A stretch of DNA of 64,000 nucleotides from Streptomyces sp. IMTB 2501. Lineage in GTDB: Bacteria > Actinomycetota > Actinomycetes > Streptomycetales > Streptomycetaceae. The DNA lies in assembly GCF_001953885.1 (NCBI RefSeq), contig NZ_MQUS01000023.1:1-64000 (forward strand). The letters are read 5' to 3'. A model generated the notes under the pieces. It searched no databases. It had not been told where the DNA came from and saw only the letters and a list, made by a program, of their open reading frames with translations. A program made the translations under genes and the position numbers. This document shows positions 32,081 through 41,459 of this stretch, piece after piece. How positions within the stretch are numbered: position 1 is the stretch's first letter; each line of letters opens with the position of its first letter.

Positions 32081-32711
32081 GCGCCCCGGCAGGGTGGAGC
32101 CGGTCGTTCCGTCGGGCCCGGCGGAGCGCATCGCCGCGATGCCGGGTCAGCTGACCAACTCGGCGCTGTGCGCAGCGAAATACTCGGCGATCGGGGTGGC
32201 CGGTCGAGTCCCTGATCGACAAGCCGCCACGGGGTGTTCGGCATCGGTGACGTGCTCGCACCGTACGCGGAGTCCGGTGGCCACGGCCCGAGGGGCCACG
32301 CCGACCAAGGTCAGCATCTCGACCTGGAGGCGGAGTTGCCGGCCGCCTCCGACTTCCCACTAACGTGTCCGAAGGGGCTTCCAGGGGCCCTGGGGGAGTG
32401 ACGCGACCCATAGGACCCGAATCACATCCGAAGCGGGATAGTAGGGATAGAACGCCCTGAACAGCGAAGAAAACCGTCATAGAGGTTCATTTCAGGCATT
32501 CATCCGAAGTGGGATAGTACGTCACATCATTGCGCCCCGCCGGGACCGCCGCTAAACATTGCTGTCGTTGCTGGGAGCCCGGTGACGGACCGAGCGGATT
32601 CGGATTGCCGCAAGGTCTTTCCACTCCCACTCGCAGCGCGGGGCTCCGCCCCACGCCGCCGCCGGCAGCAGCCGGCAATGACGACGTCCCCCAACGGAGA
32701 GTCCCTTTCGC
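32081..32711. other. About 630 bp with no recognisable gene
   Basis: The stretch holds the direct repeats at 32425-32519 and the leader of the transglycosylase gene. Frames near 32190-32390 have some coding-like composition but match no family and have no start site. GC falls in 32410-32530, consistent with a promoter region. Confidence 0.4.
32425..32519 (+). repeat. Two 19-bp direct repeats upstream of a secreted transglycosylase gene
   Basis: CATCCGAAGCGGGATAGTA (32425-32443) and CATCCGAAGTGGGATAGTA (32501-32519) differ at one base and start 76 bp apart. They lie in a locally AT-richer region about 190-290 bp upstream of the start at 32712. They may be regulator binding sites or repeated promoter elements. 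Confidence 0.6.
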
Positions 32712-33236
32712 ATGACCACTCGCACCCGCACCCGCATCGCTCGACTCCGCACCCTCGGCCTCACCGGCATCGCCACCACCGGTGCCGCGGCCGCCGCAAT
32801 CACCCTGATGCCTACGAACGCACAGGCCGCCGAAGCGACGCAGATGCACGCCACCTCCGCGGTCAAGGCCGCCGGCAGCGACAGCCGCACCACCTCCGGG
32901 CGGCAGACCGGCCACGGCAACAACCTCGACGGCTGGATCAAGCAGTCTCTGCAGATCATGAAGTCCAAGGGAATTCCCGGCAGCTACGAGGGCCTCAAGC
33001 GCAACATCATGCGCGAGTCCGGCGGTAACCCCAACGCCCAGAACAACTGGGACGTCAACGCCAAGCAGGGCACCCCGTCCAAGGGTCTCCTTCAGGTCAT
33101 CGACCCCACCTTCAACGCCTACCACGTCGCCGGCACCGCTCGGAGCGTCACCGACCCGGTGGCCAACATCACCGCGGCCGCCAACTACGCCGCCCACCGC
33201 TACGGCTCCATCGACAACGTCAACTCCGCCTACTGA
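32712..33236 (+). CDS. Secreted lytic transglycosylase (SLT fold)
   Basis: This 174-residue protein has a signal peptide (ARLRTLGLTGIATTGAAAAA ... NAQA, cleavage near 39) and an SLT/lysozyme-like domain. NIMRESGGNPNAQNNWDVNAKQGTPSKGLLQVIDPTF carries the catalytic Glu102 and the GLLQVI motif, and the end NITAAANYAAHRYGSI is typical of streptomycete members. It would cleave peptidoglycan between MurNAc and GlcNAc during growth or spore germination. ATG 32712 follows GGAGAG. No LysM or other anchor is present, so it is probably released. Confidence 0.9.
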   Translation: MTTRTRTRIARLRTLGLTGIATTGAAAAAITLMPTNAQAAEATQMHATSAVKAAGSDSRTTSGRQTGHGNNLDGWIKQSLQIMKSKGIPGSYEGLKRNIMRESGGNPNAQNNWDVNAKQGTPSKGLLQVIDPTFNAYHVAGTARSVTDPVANITAAANYAAHRYGSIDNVNSAY

Positions 33237-33414
33237 CCCGGGCTCCAGGCGACTGCCGAACGCGCGCAAGTGGTGCGCGATGTCTGACGGCCACCACAAC
33301 TCACGCAGGCGGATGCCGAGTTCGAGCAGGCAGAGCCGGTGCCGGGGCACATACGGCAACCACTGGTGGGGCGACCCCCGTTGCCAGGAGCCGCCCCGGG
33401 CGTGCTCGGGTCGG

Positions 33415-34509
33415 TCAGTGTGCCAGTGACAGGAGTGGGAAGGCCTCCAGGCCGGGACGGTGCTTGGTCAGCAGGTAGTGGATCTGTTCGGTCAGGCGCC
33501 AGTCGTAGCCCAGGGACTCGACGGCGCAGCGGACGCTCACGTACCGGGCGCCGGGGTGGTCGGCGCGCTGGACGTGGAGCCAGGTGTCCAGTTCGCTCAG
33601 GAACGTCTCGTCGTCGATGAGGTCGCGCGCGGTGTGCCGCCGGATCGCGCGTCGGCGCTCACGTTCGACCTCGTTGAATCCGTACAGCTGCAGGCTGACG
33701 TCCTCCGCGTCGGCCAGGGTGTCGGGGCGAGCCGCCAGCAGGCCTTGAGCGAGGCGGTTGTGGTCCAGGGCCCGTGCGAGTGGCAGGTCCCAGACGCGGC
33801 CGCTGTGGCCGGTGAGCGGGATCGGGCCCGCGCCTTCCCTCGTGAGGCAGGGGCCGCGCAGCCCGGCAACGGCTGCGGCGAGAAGGGTGCTGGCTTCGGA
33901 CGGGTGCCAGCGGAAGACGTTCGCCGCCCACTCGGGGACGGTGGGGCCGAGATCGTTGCCGTCGCCGGCGACGCGGGTCAGCAGGGTCGCTTCAGGTATC
34001 TCGCCGTCGAGGCCGGGGCCTGCCATATGGACGGTGGTGGGGATGCCGGCCAGGTGACAGGACGCCAGGACGAGCGCGTCGGGCAGGGGACTGACGAGCG
34101 TGGGTTCGTCGCCGTGGGCGAGGATGTCGCCGCCCATGTCCACGACGCCGATGTGGTCGACGCCGAGTGCGCGGGCGGTCCGCCCGATCTGATCGGCGAG
34201 GCCTTCGACACCGGTGTAGGGGTCGAGGAGCCCGAGCCTCGTCGGCAGGTCGCCGGCCAGCCGCGGCAGGGTCGATCCGCGCGGCCCGACCGGCTTCGAT
34301 CCGGCGGTGACGACCGGCACCGGAAGGGTGTCGAGGTCGAGGCAGGCGAAGTCGTGCGGGGCGAGGGGGCCGGGAAGCGGATCCACGGCGAGGCGTTCCC
34401 AGGCATAGGTGAGGACCACGGCATCGGCGCCGGAGCCCAGGCTCGCGTGAGTGAGGGCCGTGCCGATCGGGTCACCTCCGCCGCCCGCCGCGATGAACAG
34501 CTCGGTCAC
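33415..34509 (-). CDS. DUF1152 protein coupled to a radical SAM gene
   Basis: This 364-residue protein matches DUF1152: it starts MTELFIAAGGGGDPIGTALT (a Gly-rich nucleotide-like loop) and has DHIGVVDMGGDILAHGDEP in the middle. No TM or signal. The biochemical role of the family is not known; the Rossmann-like start and the acidic MGGD motif suggest an enzyme binding a phosphate-containing ligand (inference). GTG 34509 overlaps the radical SAM stop (GTGA), so the two proteins are made together. It diverges from an ATP-grasp/MFS operon and is part of the proposed biosynthetic cluster. Confidence 0.8.
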   Translation of the reverse strand: MTELFIAAGGGGDPIGTALTHASLGSGADAVVLTYAWERLAVDPLPGPLAPHDFACLDLDTLPVPVVTAGSKPVGPRGSTLPRLAGDLPTRLGLLDPYTGVEGLADQIGRTARALGVDHIGVVDMGGDILAHGDEPTLVSPLPDALVLASCHLAGIPTTVHMAGPGLDGEIPEATLLTRVAGDGNDLGPTVPEWAANVFRWHPSEASTLLAAAVAGLRGPCLTREGAGPIPLTGHSGRVWDLPLARALDHNRLAQGLLAARPDTLADAEDVSLQLYGFNEVERERRRAIRRHTARDLIDDETFLSELDTWLHVQRADHPGARYVSVRCAVESLGYDWRLTEQIHYLLTKHRPGLEAFPLLSLAH

Positions 34510-35939
34510 GAAGCCGCTCGCGTGGTGCGGATCCCCGAGATGCCGACCGATGTACCCATGTGTTTGCGGGCTCGGTTGTTCTGCTCGTGCAGGCGCTCGT
34601 AGTAGTCACGGTCGAGCTGCACCACGCTGTCGGAGAAGAACATCCAGGACAGGATGTCGCGGTATTTGAAGCCCTCGGGGGTGAGCTGGACGCGGCGGCC
34701 CAGGCGGCGCAGGAGCCCGGTCTCCTCGGCGGCATCAAGGATCGGCTCGAACAGGTGGGCCTTGTCCTGGTAGCCGAAGCGGTCCAGTTCGGCGAGGTCC
34801 AGGTCGAAGGTGTCCAGGACGAGGCGCTTGCGGATGATCTCCTCGTCGTCGAGGACGAAGCCGGTGACCGGCTGCAGCGCGTGGGCCTCGGCCTTGGCGA
34901 TGTAGTCGGCGACTTCGGACATGGACGGTTTGACGGAGCCCACCATGTAGTCGAGGACGCCGGTGTAGGAACGGGCTCCGACCCCGAGCCCGAGCAGCGG
35001 CACGCCGTGGAAGGTGAGGACCTTCTGTTTGTAGCCGCCGCGGCCGAGCTTCTTGTAACGGACGGAGCCTTCCTGGACGTAGCCGTGGTCAGTGAAGACC
35101 TGACGGGCGTAGTCGTAGCGCTCGTACAGGTTCGGGGACTGCGCGTACTGGTAGGCACCGGTCTTGGAGAACCAGGCGTCCGGGCGCACGGTGAGGAAGT
35201 ACGTGCTGATCGTGGCCGGGTCGAGCCGTGCGAGTTCGTCGACGGAATGCCGCCAGGTGTCGTCGGTCTGACCGGCGAAGCCCATGATGAGGTCGGTCGA
35301 CAGGTCCGGCAGGCCCTTGTCGTGCACGATCTCGATGGCTTTGCGGATGACCTGTTCGCCCGCCTGGCCGCGTCCGGCTTCGCGGATCTCCTTCGGTACC
35401 AGGGACTGGATCCCGATGTTGGCCCGGGTCAGGCCGAGTTGCAGCAGACCTTCGAGGGTGGCGGGCTCGTTGACGATCGAGTCCGGCGTGGCCTCGATCG
35501 CCACTTCCTCCACGGTGGAGCGCCAGTTGGGATACACCTGGTCCAGCGTGCTGAACAACTGCTCGAAGTGGCGCAGGGACAGCAGGCTCGGGGTGCCGCC
35601 GCCGATGTAGACGGTGCGCAGCCGGCGGGCGCGGATGATGTCGGCGTGGTCGCGCAGCTGGGTGCACAGCGCGTTCATGTACGCCGTGTAGACGTCCGTG
35701 TCCTCGCTGATGACGGTGTACAGATTGCAGAAGCCGCATTTGTAACGACAGAACGGCACGTGCAGATACAGGTTGAGCTCGGGGACCTGATGCAGGGTCA
35801 GGTCCTTTTTCCAGGCATCCTCGGCGGTCCAGGAACCGTCGAGCGGCCGGTAGGTGGAGCGTGACGGGTAGGAGTAGTTGTACGGCGGGATGACGCCCTG
35901 CCGGATGTGGTCGGTGAGCTGTGCGGCGTAGCCGGTCAC
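34506..35939 (-). CDS. HemN-like radical SAM enzyme
   Basis: This 477-residue protein has the [4Fe-4S] motif CRYKCGFC (Cys64, 68, 71) in LHVPFCRYKCGFCNLY, the SAM-binding GGGTPS motif, TRANIGIQSL, and a HemN-type C-terminal domain (GARSYTGVLDYM; LDDEEIIRKRLVLDTFDLD). It resembles the HemN/HemW/ChuW class, which includes methyltransferases and cyclopropanases of natural product pathways as well as coproporphyrinogen oxidase. The N-terminus YNYSYPSRSTYRPLDGSW is not that of HemN itself. GTG 35939 has GAGGGG about 9 nt upstream. Linked to DUF1152, it probably tailors a product of the divergent ATP-grasp operon. Confidence 0.87.
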   Translation of the reverse strand: MTGYAAQLTDHIRQGVIPPYNYSYPSRSTYRPLDGSWTAEDAWKKDLTLHQVPELNLYLHVPFCRYKCGFCNLYTVISEDTDVYTAYMNALCTQLRDHADIIRARRLRTVYIGGGTPSLLSLRHFEQLFSTLDQVYPNWRSTVEEVAIEATPDSIVNEPATLEGLLQLGLTRANIGIQSLVPKEIREAGRGQAGEQVIRKAIEIVHDKGLPDLSTDLIMGFAGQTDDTWRHSVDELARLDPATISTYFLTVRPDAWFSKTGAYQYAQSPNLYERYDYARQVFTDHGYVQEGSVRYKKLGRGGYKQKVLTFHGVPLLGLGVGARSYTGVLDYMVGSVKPSMSEVADYIAKAEAHALQPVTGFVLDDEEIIRKRLVLDTFDLDLAELDRFGYQDKAHLFEPILDAAEETGLLRRLGRRVQLTPEGFKYRDILSWMFFSDSVVQLDRDYYERLHEQNNRARKHMGTSVGISGIRTTRAAS

Positions 35940-36231
35940 GCGAAAGTGCCCCTCTCGTACATGTTTGACGGGTGGGTCGTCCGAGAGTCAATCCGCGATC
36001 GGTGGCCGGGACCCAGGTCCGGTATCCACGAACCCCGGCCCGCTGGGAGCGTGCACTCCTGTGCGATGACCTGAACTCCACCGGAAAGGTCGCTTCCGCA
36101 AAGCCGAACCCCTAGGATCCGTGCCCCGGCGGGCGGCTGGAGCTTGCTACAACCGTTGTCGCGAAATCGCCGTCCTGCTCTGGTTGTTACGTTCATGGCC
36201 CCGGCCCTGCCGGTGCGGTCTACTGCGCGGC

Positions 36232-37464
36232 GTGAAGAAGATCCTGCTGATCGAAGCGCTCGCAAACTCGGGCCCCTATGTGCTGGATGCCGCCCGGGCA
36301 CTCGGCGCGCGCGTCTTCGTCGCCACCCACGAGGACGTCTACGAGAGCTACCCCGGTGCTCTGCGCGACAAGATCCACGGCGCGGTGTTCACCGATCTCA
36401 CCGACCCGGACCGGGCGCTGGCGGACCTGGCCGCGTTCGCCGAGGCGACGGGGATCGACGCGGTGGCCGGCTGTTGGGAGTTCTTCACCCCGCTCGTCGC
36501 CCACCTGGCCGAGCGTCTGGGGCTGCCCGGCAACGACCCCCGGCTTGCCCAGGCGTGCCGCAACAAGGCGGAGATGGCCCAGGCCTTCTACGCGGGCCAG
36601 GTGCCCGCGCCGAGAACGATCAGCGTGCGCACGGCCGGAGAGGCGGCACATGCACTCGGCCGTAGCGGCATCGGATTCCCGGTCGTTGTCAAACCCGCCG
36701 AGCAGGGCGGCTCCTGGGGCGTCAGCGTGGTCGAGAGCCCCGAACAGCTCGACGCCGCCGTACAGCACGCCCAGTCCTGGCCGATCGCCGCCCCGCACGG
36801 CCTGCCCATGGACCAGCGTGTCATCGTCCAGGAGTATGTCGCCGGACCTGAGTTCAGCCTCGACACGGTGGTCTGGCGCGACGAGTTCTTCCACCTGCCC
36901 GCGGTGGAGAAGCACACCACCGCCGGTGCCTACCGGGCCGAGACCGGTCACACCTGCCCCGCCGCTCTGCCGGCCGCCGAGCTGAGCGCCTTGCGGTCCG
37001 TCACCGAAGGGGCGCTCCGGGCGCTCGGCATCCGCAACGGCGTCGCCCACACCGAACTCAAGATCTCACCCGACGCCGGCCCCGTCGTCATCGAGGTCGG
37101 CGCCCGCCTGCCGGGAGACCACCTCGTGGACGTCGTACGCCGGGCCTCGGGCATCGACGAGGCCCGCGCCTACCTCCAGGCGGTGCTCGACGAGAAGCCC
37201 GATGTACCCGCGCCCCGGCAGGGAGCATGCGCGATCCGCTTCCTCACCCCGCCGCGCGCCGGCACCTTCCACGGAGTGACCATCGACGGCCGCCACGACG
37301 GCTTGGTCGACGGGGACATCACCACGCCGACCGGCGCCGTCGTCGGCAGCGCCCACGACAACTCGGCCCGCATCGGCCACCTGGTCTTCACCGCGCCCAC
37401 GACCGCACAGGTCAACGCCGACGCCGCCCACGCACTCGCCCACACCCGCATAGAAGTGAGCTGA
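36232..37464 (+). CDS. ATP-grasp ligase, L-amino acid ligase-like (first)
   Basis: This 410-residue protein has an N-terminal preATP-grasp domain (KKILLIEALANSGPYVLDAARALGA), the ATP-grasp core (FPVVVKPAEQGGSWGVSVV; RVIVQEYVAGPEFSLDTV; and the Mg2+ site AHTELKISPDAGPVVIEVGARLPGD) and a C-terminal LAL-type domain (CAIRFLTPPRAGTFHGV). Such enzymes join amino acids through an acyl-phosphate. GTG 36232 is used because the homologous start is VKKILLIE; the longer frame is not conserved in style and has no site. It is the first gene of a four-gene operon with a 1-nt gap to the next. Confidence 0.88.
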   Translation: MKKILLIEALANSGPYVLDAARALGARVFVATHEDVYESYPGALRDKIHGAVFTDLTDPDRALADLAAFAEATGIDAVAGCWEFFTPLVAHLAERLGLPGNDPRLAQACRNKAEMAQAFYAGQVPAPRTISVRTAGEAAHALGRSGIGFPVVVKPAEQGGSWGVSVVESPEQLDAAVQHAQSWPIAAPHGLPMDQRVIVQEYVAGPEFSLDTVVWRDEFFHLPAVEKHTTAGAYRAETGHTCPAALPAAELSALRSVTEGALRALGIRNGVAHTELKISPDAGPVVIEVGARLPGDHLVDVVRRASGIDEARAYLQAVLDEKPDVPAPRQGACAIRFLTPPRAGTFHGVTIDGRHDGLVDGDITTPTGAVVGSAHDNSARIGHLVFTAPTTAQVNADAAHALAHTRIEVS

Positions 37465-37465
37465 C

Positions 37466-38716
37466 ATGCAGCGCATCGCCTTCCTCCGGTCCGTCGACAT
37501 CCAGCGCGCCGACCCGTACATCCACCGCATCGCCCCCGCCCTGGAGCGGCTGGGCGCAAAGGCCCGCCTCTTCCACACCCACGGCGACTGCGGCCCGGAC
37601 CTGTTCCCGGGCACGAGCGAGCGGCTCGACCCCGCCGCGACACCGGACGAGTTCGTCGAGCGGGTGCGTGCCTGGGGCGCCGACGCCGCCGTGGCGATCT
37701 CCCTGCCGGACGAGAACGCGCTGCGGGACGCCGTCGTCAAGACCAAGCTCGAAGCCCTCGGCATCCGCACCGTCATGACACCCCTCGCCGCGACACGCGT
37801 CCTGTGCGACAAGTGGGAAACCAAGCGAGCCCTGGACGCGCACGGCCTCACCACCCCGCCCGCCGTCCTGGTCGACAGTGACCTCCTCAACGACCGGGCG
37901 CTGCCCGTCCCGGCCTACCCGGACGCCGTCCGCCTCGCCGCCCAGGACCTCGGCTACCCCCTCATGGCCAAGCCACTGTGGGACTCCACCAGCATGGGCA
38001 TCGAGTTCATCCCCGACCAGGCCGCCCTCGACCGCCACCTGGCTATCCCGCCGGCGGCGCACGCGGTCCTGGAGAAGTGCGTCAGCGGACGGCTCTGCTC
38101 GGTCGACATCGTCGGCGCCGACAGCCACTACACCGTCATGCCGCTCATCTGGACCGGCACCGCGGGCGGCCCTCCCACCTTCACCTTCGAAGACCTCCGC
38201 TACGTCGACCCCGCCCGGGGCGCCGACTTCCGGCCCACCGCGCAACGCCTCGTGGACCTGTGTACGGCGCTCGGTGTCGAGGGGTCCGTGAACGTCGACA
38301 TGATCTACGCCGACGGCGTGTACCACGTCCTGGAGATCAACCCCCGGATCGGCGGCGCCACCACCCTGTCCATCGCCGCCGGCGGACTCAACACCTTCGC
38401 CGCCCTTCTCGACATCCTCACGGGCACCTGGCCGACCCGGAGCAGCGCTCCGGCCGAGCGATTCGCGATCGAGTGCCTCACCGCGAACCCCACCCCCGCC
38501 CTCCTCGCCGAACTCCGCGCCCGCATCGACCTGGTGACCTGGCACGACCTGATCATCGACGGCCACAACCACGGCGGCATCCTCACCTTCACCGTGAACC
38601 CGGGCGACGAGCAGCAGGCGGTGAAGGAACTCACTGAGCTGTACGAGCAGACGGGCTTCATCGCGGCCCCCAGGCTCGACAAGATCCGCCGTCTGCTGAC
38701 CCCCGCGGGCCGGTGA
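37466..38716 (+). CDS. ATP-grasp ligase (second, distinct type)
   Basis: This 416-residue protein has an ATP-grasp core: CDKWETKRALDAHGLTTPPAV, GYPLMAKPLWDSTSMGIEFI, AVLEKCVSGRLCSVDIVG and the Mg2+ site GSVNVDMIYADGVYHVLEINPRIGG. The C-terminus is unlike that of the first ligase and ends with a small alpha/beta domain. The variant KPLWDSTSMGIEF in the ATP loop sets it apart from carbamoyl-phosphate-type members. Two different ligases in tandem suggest two successive amide bonds. It begins 1 nt after the first ligase and overlaps the MFS gene (GTGA). Confidence 0.88.
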   Translation: MQRIAFLRSVDIQRADPYIHRIAPALERLGAKARLFHTHGDCGPDLFPGTSERLDPAATPDEFVERVRAWGADAAVAISLPDENALRDAVVKTKLEALGIRTVMTPLAATRVLCDKWETKRALDAHGLTTPPAVLVDSDLLNDRALPVPAYPDAVRLAAQDLGYPLMAKPLWDSTSMGIEFIPDQAALDRHLAIPPAAHAVLEKCVSGRLCSVDIVGADSHYTVMPLIWTGTAGGPPTFTFEDLRYVDPARGADFRPTAQRLVDLCTALGVEGSVNVDMIYADGVYHVLEINPRIGGATTLSIAAGGLNTFAALLDILTGTWPTRSSAPAERFAIECLTANPTPALLAELRARIDLVTWHDLIIDGHNHGGILTFTVNPGDEQQAVKELTELYEQTGFIAAPRLDKIRRLLTPAGR

Positions 38717-40032
38717 GCATCCCCGCCCGCAGGCGATCGGTACGCCGCGGCGCCCCGCCCGGCCGCGGCCGTCGCCGTGGGCTGCGCGCCCGGGCCGGGC
38801 TGCCCGCGCTCACCGGAGCGGGCCGCTTCGTCGCCGCTCACGCGGTCGACAGCCTCGGCACCGGCCTCGTGTTCGCCTTCACGATCGTCTACCTCGCCCA
38901 CGCCACCCACCTCTCCCTCGCGGAGATCGGCGCGGCGCTCACCCTGGGGAACCTCCTCGCGCTGCCCGCCCCCGCACTCGGCGGACTCCTCCTGGACCGC
39001 TTCGGCCCCAAAGCGGTCGTAGCGCTCGCCAGCCTCGTTTCCGCCGCGGGGTTCGCGGCGTTCCTCGTCGTCCGCTCCGCGTGGCAGATCAGCCTCGCCT
39101 ACCTCGTCGTACAGGCCGGCATCAACCTGTACTGGACGGCCGCCCGCAACCTGGTGCCCCTCGCCTGTGTGCCCGGCGAGGAGCGCCTCTGGTTCGGGTT
39201 CATCTCCTCGCTGCGCAACCTCGGCATCGGTGCCGGCGCGGCCGTCTCCGCCGTCGCGCTGGCCCTGTTCGGCCCGGACAGCCTGTACGTCCTCATCGCC
39301 GCGAACGCGGGCACGTTCCTGTGCGCGGCGCTCCTGTTCCTCACCTGGAAGCCCGCCAGAAGCCCGGCCGCGCCGCACGCCTCCGGCTCCTCGGAGGACA
39401 GGGGCGGTCCGGCCCCGAGGGGCAGCCGGCAGGCGGTCCTCCGGGACGGCCGCTACCTCCTTCTCGTCGCGGCCAACCTGGCCTTCGTCCTCGCGCAGAT
39501 GGTCCCGCCGGTCCTGCTCGCCGTGTACGTCACGGGCACCCTGCACGCGGGCGCGTGGATCCCCGGAACCCTCCTGGTCATCAACACGGCCGCCGTCGCC
39601 GTCCTCACTCCGGCCATCACCCGCCGCTCGGCACGCCACCGCCCGCACCGTGCGATCGCCGGCGGATTCCTCGTGGGCGCCGGTTCCTTCGCCCTCTTCG
39701 CCGCGCCCCTCGCCTGGCAGGGCGCCCCCGGCTGGGCCGTGGCCGCCGTGCTGGTGGCGGCGATGCTCCTGTTCACCCTGTCCGAGATCCTCAGCTCTCC
39801 CGCGCTCAACGAACTCTCGGTCGTTCTGGCCCCCGCCGCCGCCAACGGCCGCCACCAGGCCGCCTTCCAGCTGTCCTGGTCCATCGGTGGCGCCGCCGCT
39901 CCCGTCGTGCTCACCACGCTCCTGAGCCGGCAACCCGTCCTGCCGTGGCTGCTTCTCGCCTCCCTCAGCGTGCTCGCCGTCCCCGCAGCCCACGCCCTTG
40001 CCCCACCCGACCGGGAGGAAGCCCTGCCGTGA
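38713..40032 (+). CDS. MFS transporter of the ATP-grasp cluster
   Basis: This 439-residue protein has about 12 TM helices after a basic N-terminus (ARRRSVRRGAPPGRGRRRG). The loop between TM2 and TM3 reads GLLLDRFGPKAVV, the major facilitator signature. A hydrophilic linker around residues 215-240 divides the two six-helix halves. It is most like drug/product exporters. GTG 38713 overlaps the upstream ligase stop, and its own stop overlaps the next gene's GTG, so it is translated as part of the cluster; export of the cluster's product is the likely role. Confidence 0.88.
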   Translation: MSIPARRRSVRRGAPPGRGRRRGLRARAGLPALTGAGRFVAAHAVDSLGTGLVFAFTIVYLAHATHLSLAEIGAALTLGNLLALPAPALGGLLLDRFGPKAVVALASLVSAAGFAAFLVVRSAWQISLAYLVVQAGINLYWTAARNLVPLACVPGEERLWFGFISSLRNLGIGAGAAVSAVALALFGPDSLYVLIAANAGTFLCAALLFLTWKPARSPAAPHASGSSEDRGGPAPRGSRQAVLRDGRYLLLVAANLAFVLAQMVPPVLLAVYVTGTLHAGAWIPGTLLVINTAAVAVLTPAITRRSARHRPHRAIAGGFLVGAGSFALFAAPLAWQGAPGWAVAAVLVAAMLLFTLSEILSSPALNELSVVLAPAAANGRHQAAFQLSWSIGGAAAPVVLTTLLSRQPVLPWLLLASLSVLAVPAAHALAPPDREEALP

Positions 40033-41060
40033 TCCTCACCCTTGTCCGGGACCTCATGGACGTCCCCGCCACCGAGTGGGACGCCCTCACCGGCCACGCG
40101 GGCCTCTACCTCTCCCACCAGTGGCTCGCCGCCCACCAGCACGACCCCACCGCACAGGTCCACTACGCCCTGGTCCACGCCGACGGCCGACTCATCGCCG
40201 CCGCACCGCTGCACGTGGTCGACAGCGAACCGAACGCCCTCTACCGCGTACACGACCTCATCCCCGACCGCACACCGGCAAGGACCCTGCTCGCGGGAGC
40301 CCGCCGCGGCTACTTCAACTCCCCTCTCCTGCACCCTCGCCTCACCCCCGACCGGCGACGCGAAGCTCTGAACGAACTCGTGAAGTCCGCCAGTTCGCTC
40401 GCTGCCGTCCACGAGGCACAGCCATGGTGGCTGTACGTCACCGACACCGCAGCCGCCGAACTCGCCGACGCATGTGGCACCAAACCCATGCAACTGGGCG
40501 AGGACGCCCGCATTCCGCTGCCCGGCAGCACGTTCGACGACTATCTCGCCGGCCTGCCCTCCAAGCGGCGCGTCGCCATCCGCCGCGAGCGCCGAGCCTT
40601 CGCCGAAGCCGGATACGAGCTGCGCACCCAACGACTCTCCGAGTGCGCCGACCCAGCCGGCGCGCTGCTCGCCCAGCTCCAGGAACGCCACGGCCACCCG
40701 GCCGACCCCGCCTTCATGGCCCGGCTGCTGCGCGACCAGGCCGAGGGCATGGCCGACAGCGGAGTCGTCCTCGCCGCGTACGCCGAAGGCCGTATGGTCG
40801 CCTTCAGCCTCTTCTACCGCCAGGCGGATACCGTCTGGCTCCGGGCCACCGGTTACGACTACGCCCGACTGCGGGGCGCGCACGAGTACTTCAACCTCGT
40901 CTACTACCTCCCCATCGAGGACGCCTACGCCCACGGCGCCGCCGCCCTGCACCTCGGCATGGAGTCCCTCCGAGCCAAGACCCTCCGGGGAGCGGTCACT
41001 TCACCGCTCTGGGCGATCGAAGGGGCTGGGAGCACGGTTGGCCGCCCGGGGCGCCCCTGA
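40029..41060 (+). CDS. FemAB/GNAT_6-type transferase
   Basis: This 343-residue protein lies in the frame continuing the long ORF from 39081, but GTG 40029 overlaps the MFS stop and begins the conserved fold (VILTLVRDLMDVPATEWDALTG). The second half carries the GNAT_6/BioF2-like domain: DDYLAGLPSKRRVAIRRERRAFAEAGYEL, VVLAAYAEGRMVAFSLFYRQADTVWLRATGYDY, HEYFNLVYYLPIEDAYAHGAAALHLGMES. Relatives include FemX-like enzymes that transfer an amino acid from aminoacyl-tRNA to a peptide or nucleoside antibiotic. Here it may add the last residue to the product of the two ligases; this is inference. Confidence 0.8.
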   Translation: MILTLVRDLMDVPATEWDALTGHAGLYLSHQWLAAHQHDPTAQVHYALVHADGRLIAAAPLHVVDSEPNALYRVHDLIPDRTPARTLLAGARRGYFNSPLLHPRLTPDRRREALNELVKSASSLAAVHEAQPWWLYVTDTAAAELADACGTKPMQLGEDARIPLPGSTFDDYLAGLPSKRRVAIRRERRAFAEAGYELRTQRLSECADPAGALLAQLQERHGHPADPAFMARLLRDQAEGMADSGVVLAAYAEGRMVAFSLFYRQADTVWLRATGYDYARLRGAHEYFNLVYYLPIEDAYAHGAAALHLGMESLRAKTLRGAVTSPLWAIEGAGSTVGRPGRP

Positions 41061-41067
41061 AGGGGCG
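41052..41067 (+). terminator. Hairpin overlapping the stop codon of the last cluster gene
   Basis: CGCCCC-TGAA-GGGGCG: the TGA stop codon at 41058-41060 lies in the loop. A compact terminator for the ATP-grasp operon. Confidence 0.55.
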
Positions 41068-41459
41068 ATGCTGGGATTGTGTACGCTACGGCGCCGGCAC
41101 GACGGTAGGGCACGACGTCGTGACCGCCACCGCGCGCTGCGAGCTGTTCGGCGGCGATCCAGGTACAGCCCGCCGTGCCGCGCACCAGCACCGACTCGGA
41201 GGAGGACGACCGCCTCGACCGGGCGACGGCTTGTTCGACGTAGCCCCCCGCCCACTCCGGTGAACGCCCACACACACCGACCGGCCCATGACGCGTCGCC
41301 CCCGTCGCCGATCGCTGGCTTTTCATGGCCAACAGGGGCCTGCACGCGGCGGCCATCTGAGCCACGGAGAGCACATCGACTCGCTGGACCTGCCGGAGGC
41401 ACGCGCGTCCCCGGGCCCCCGGCGAGGGCCCAGGGACAAGGGGCTTGGGCCCCCGGGTG
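41061..41459. other. About 400 bp without a recognisable gene
   Basis: After the terminator hairpin, no frame matches a family. A minus-strand frame near 41190-41080 has coding-like composition (GTAGCTWIAAEQLAARGGG) but has no start or domain, and may be a remnant. Confidence 0.35.

Noticed and set aside
32530..32711. Possible c-di-AMP (ydaO) riboswitch before the transglycosylase gene
   Set aside because: Such riboswitches often precede this type of gene in Streptomyces, but I could not find the conserved core segments.
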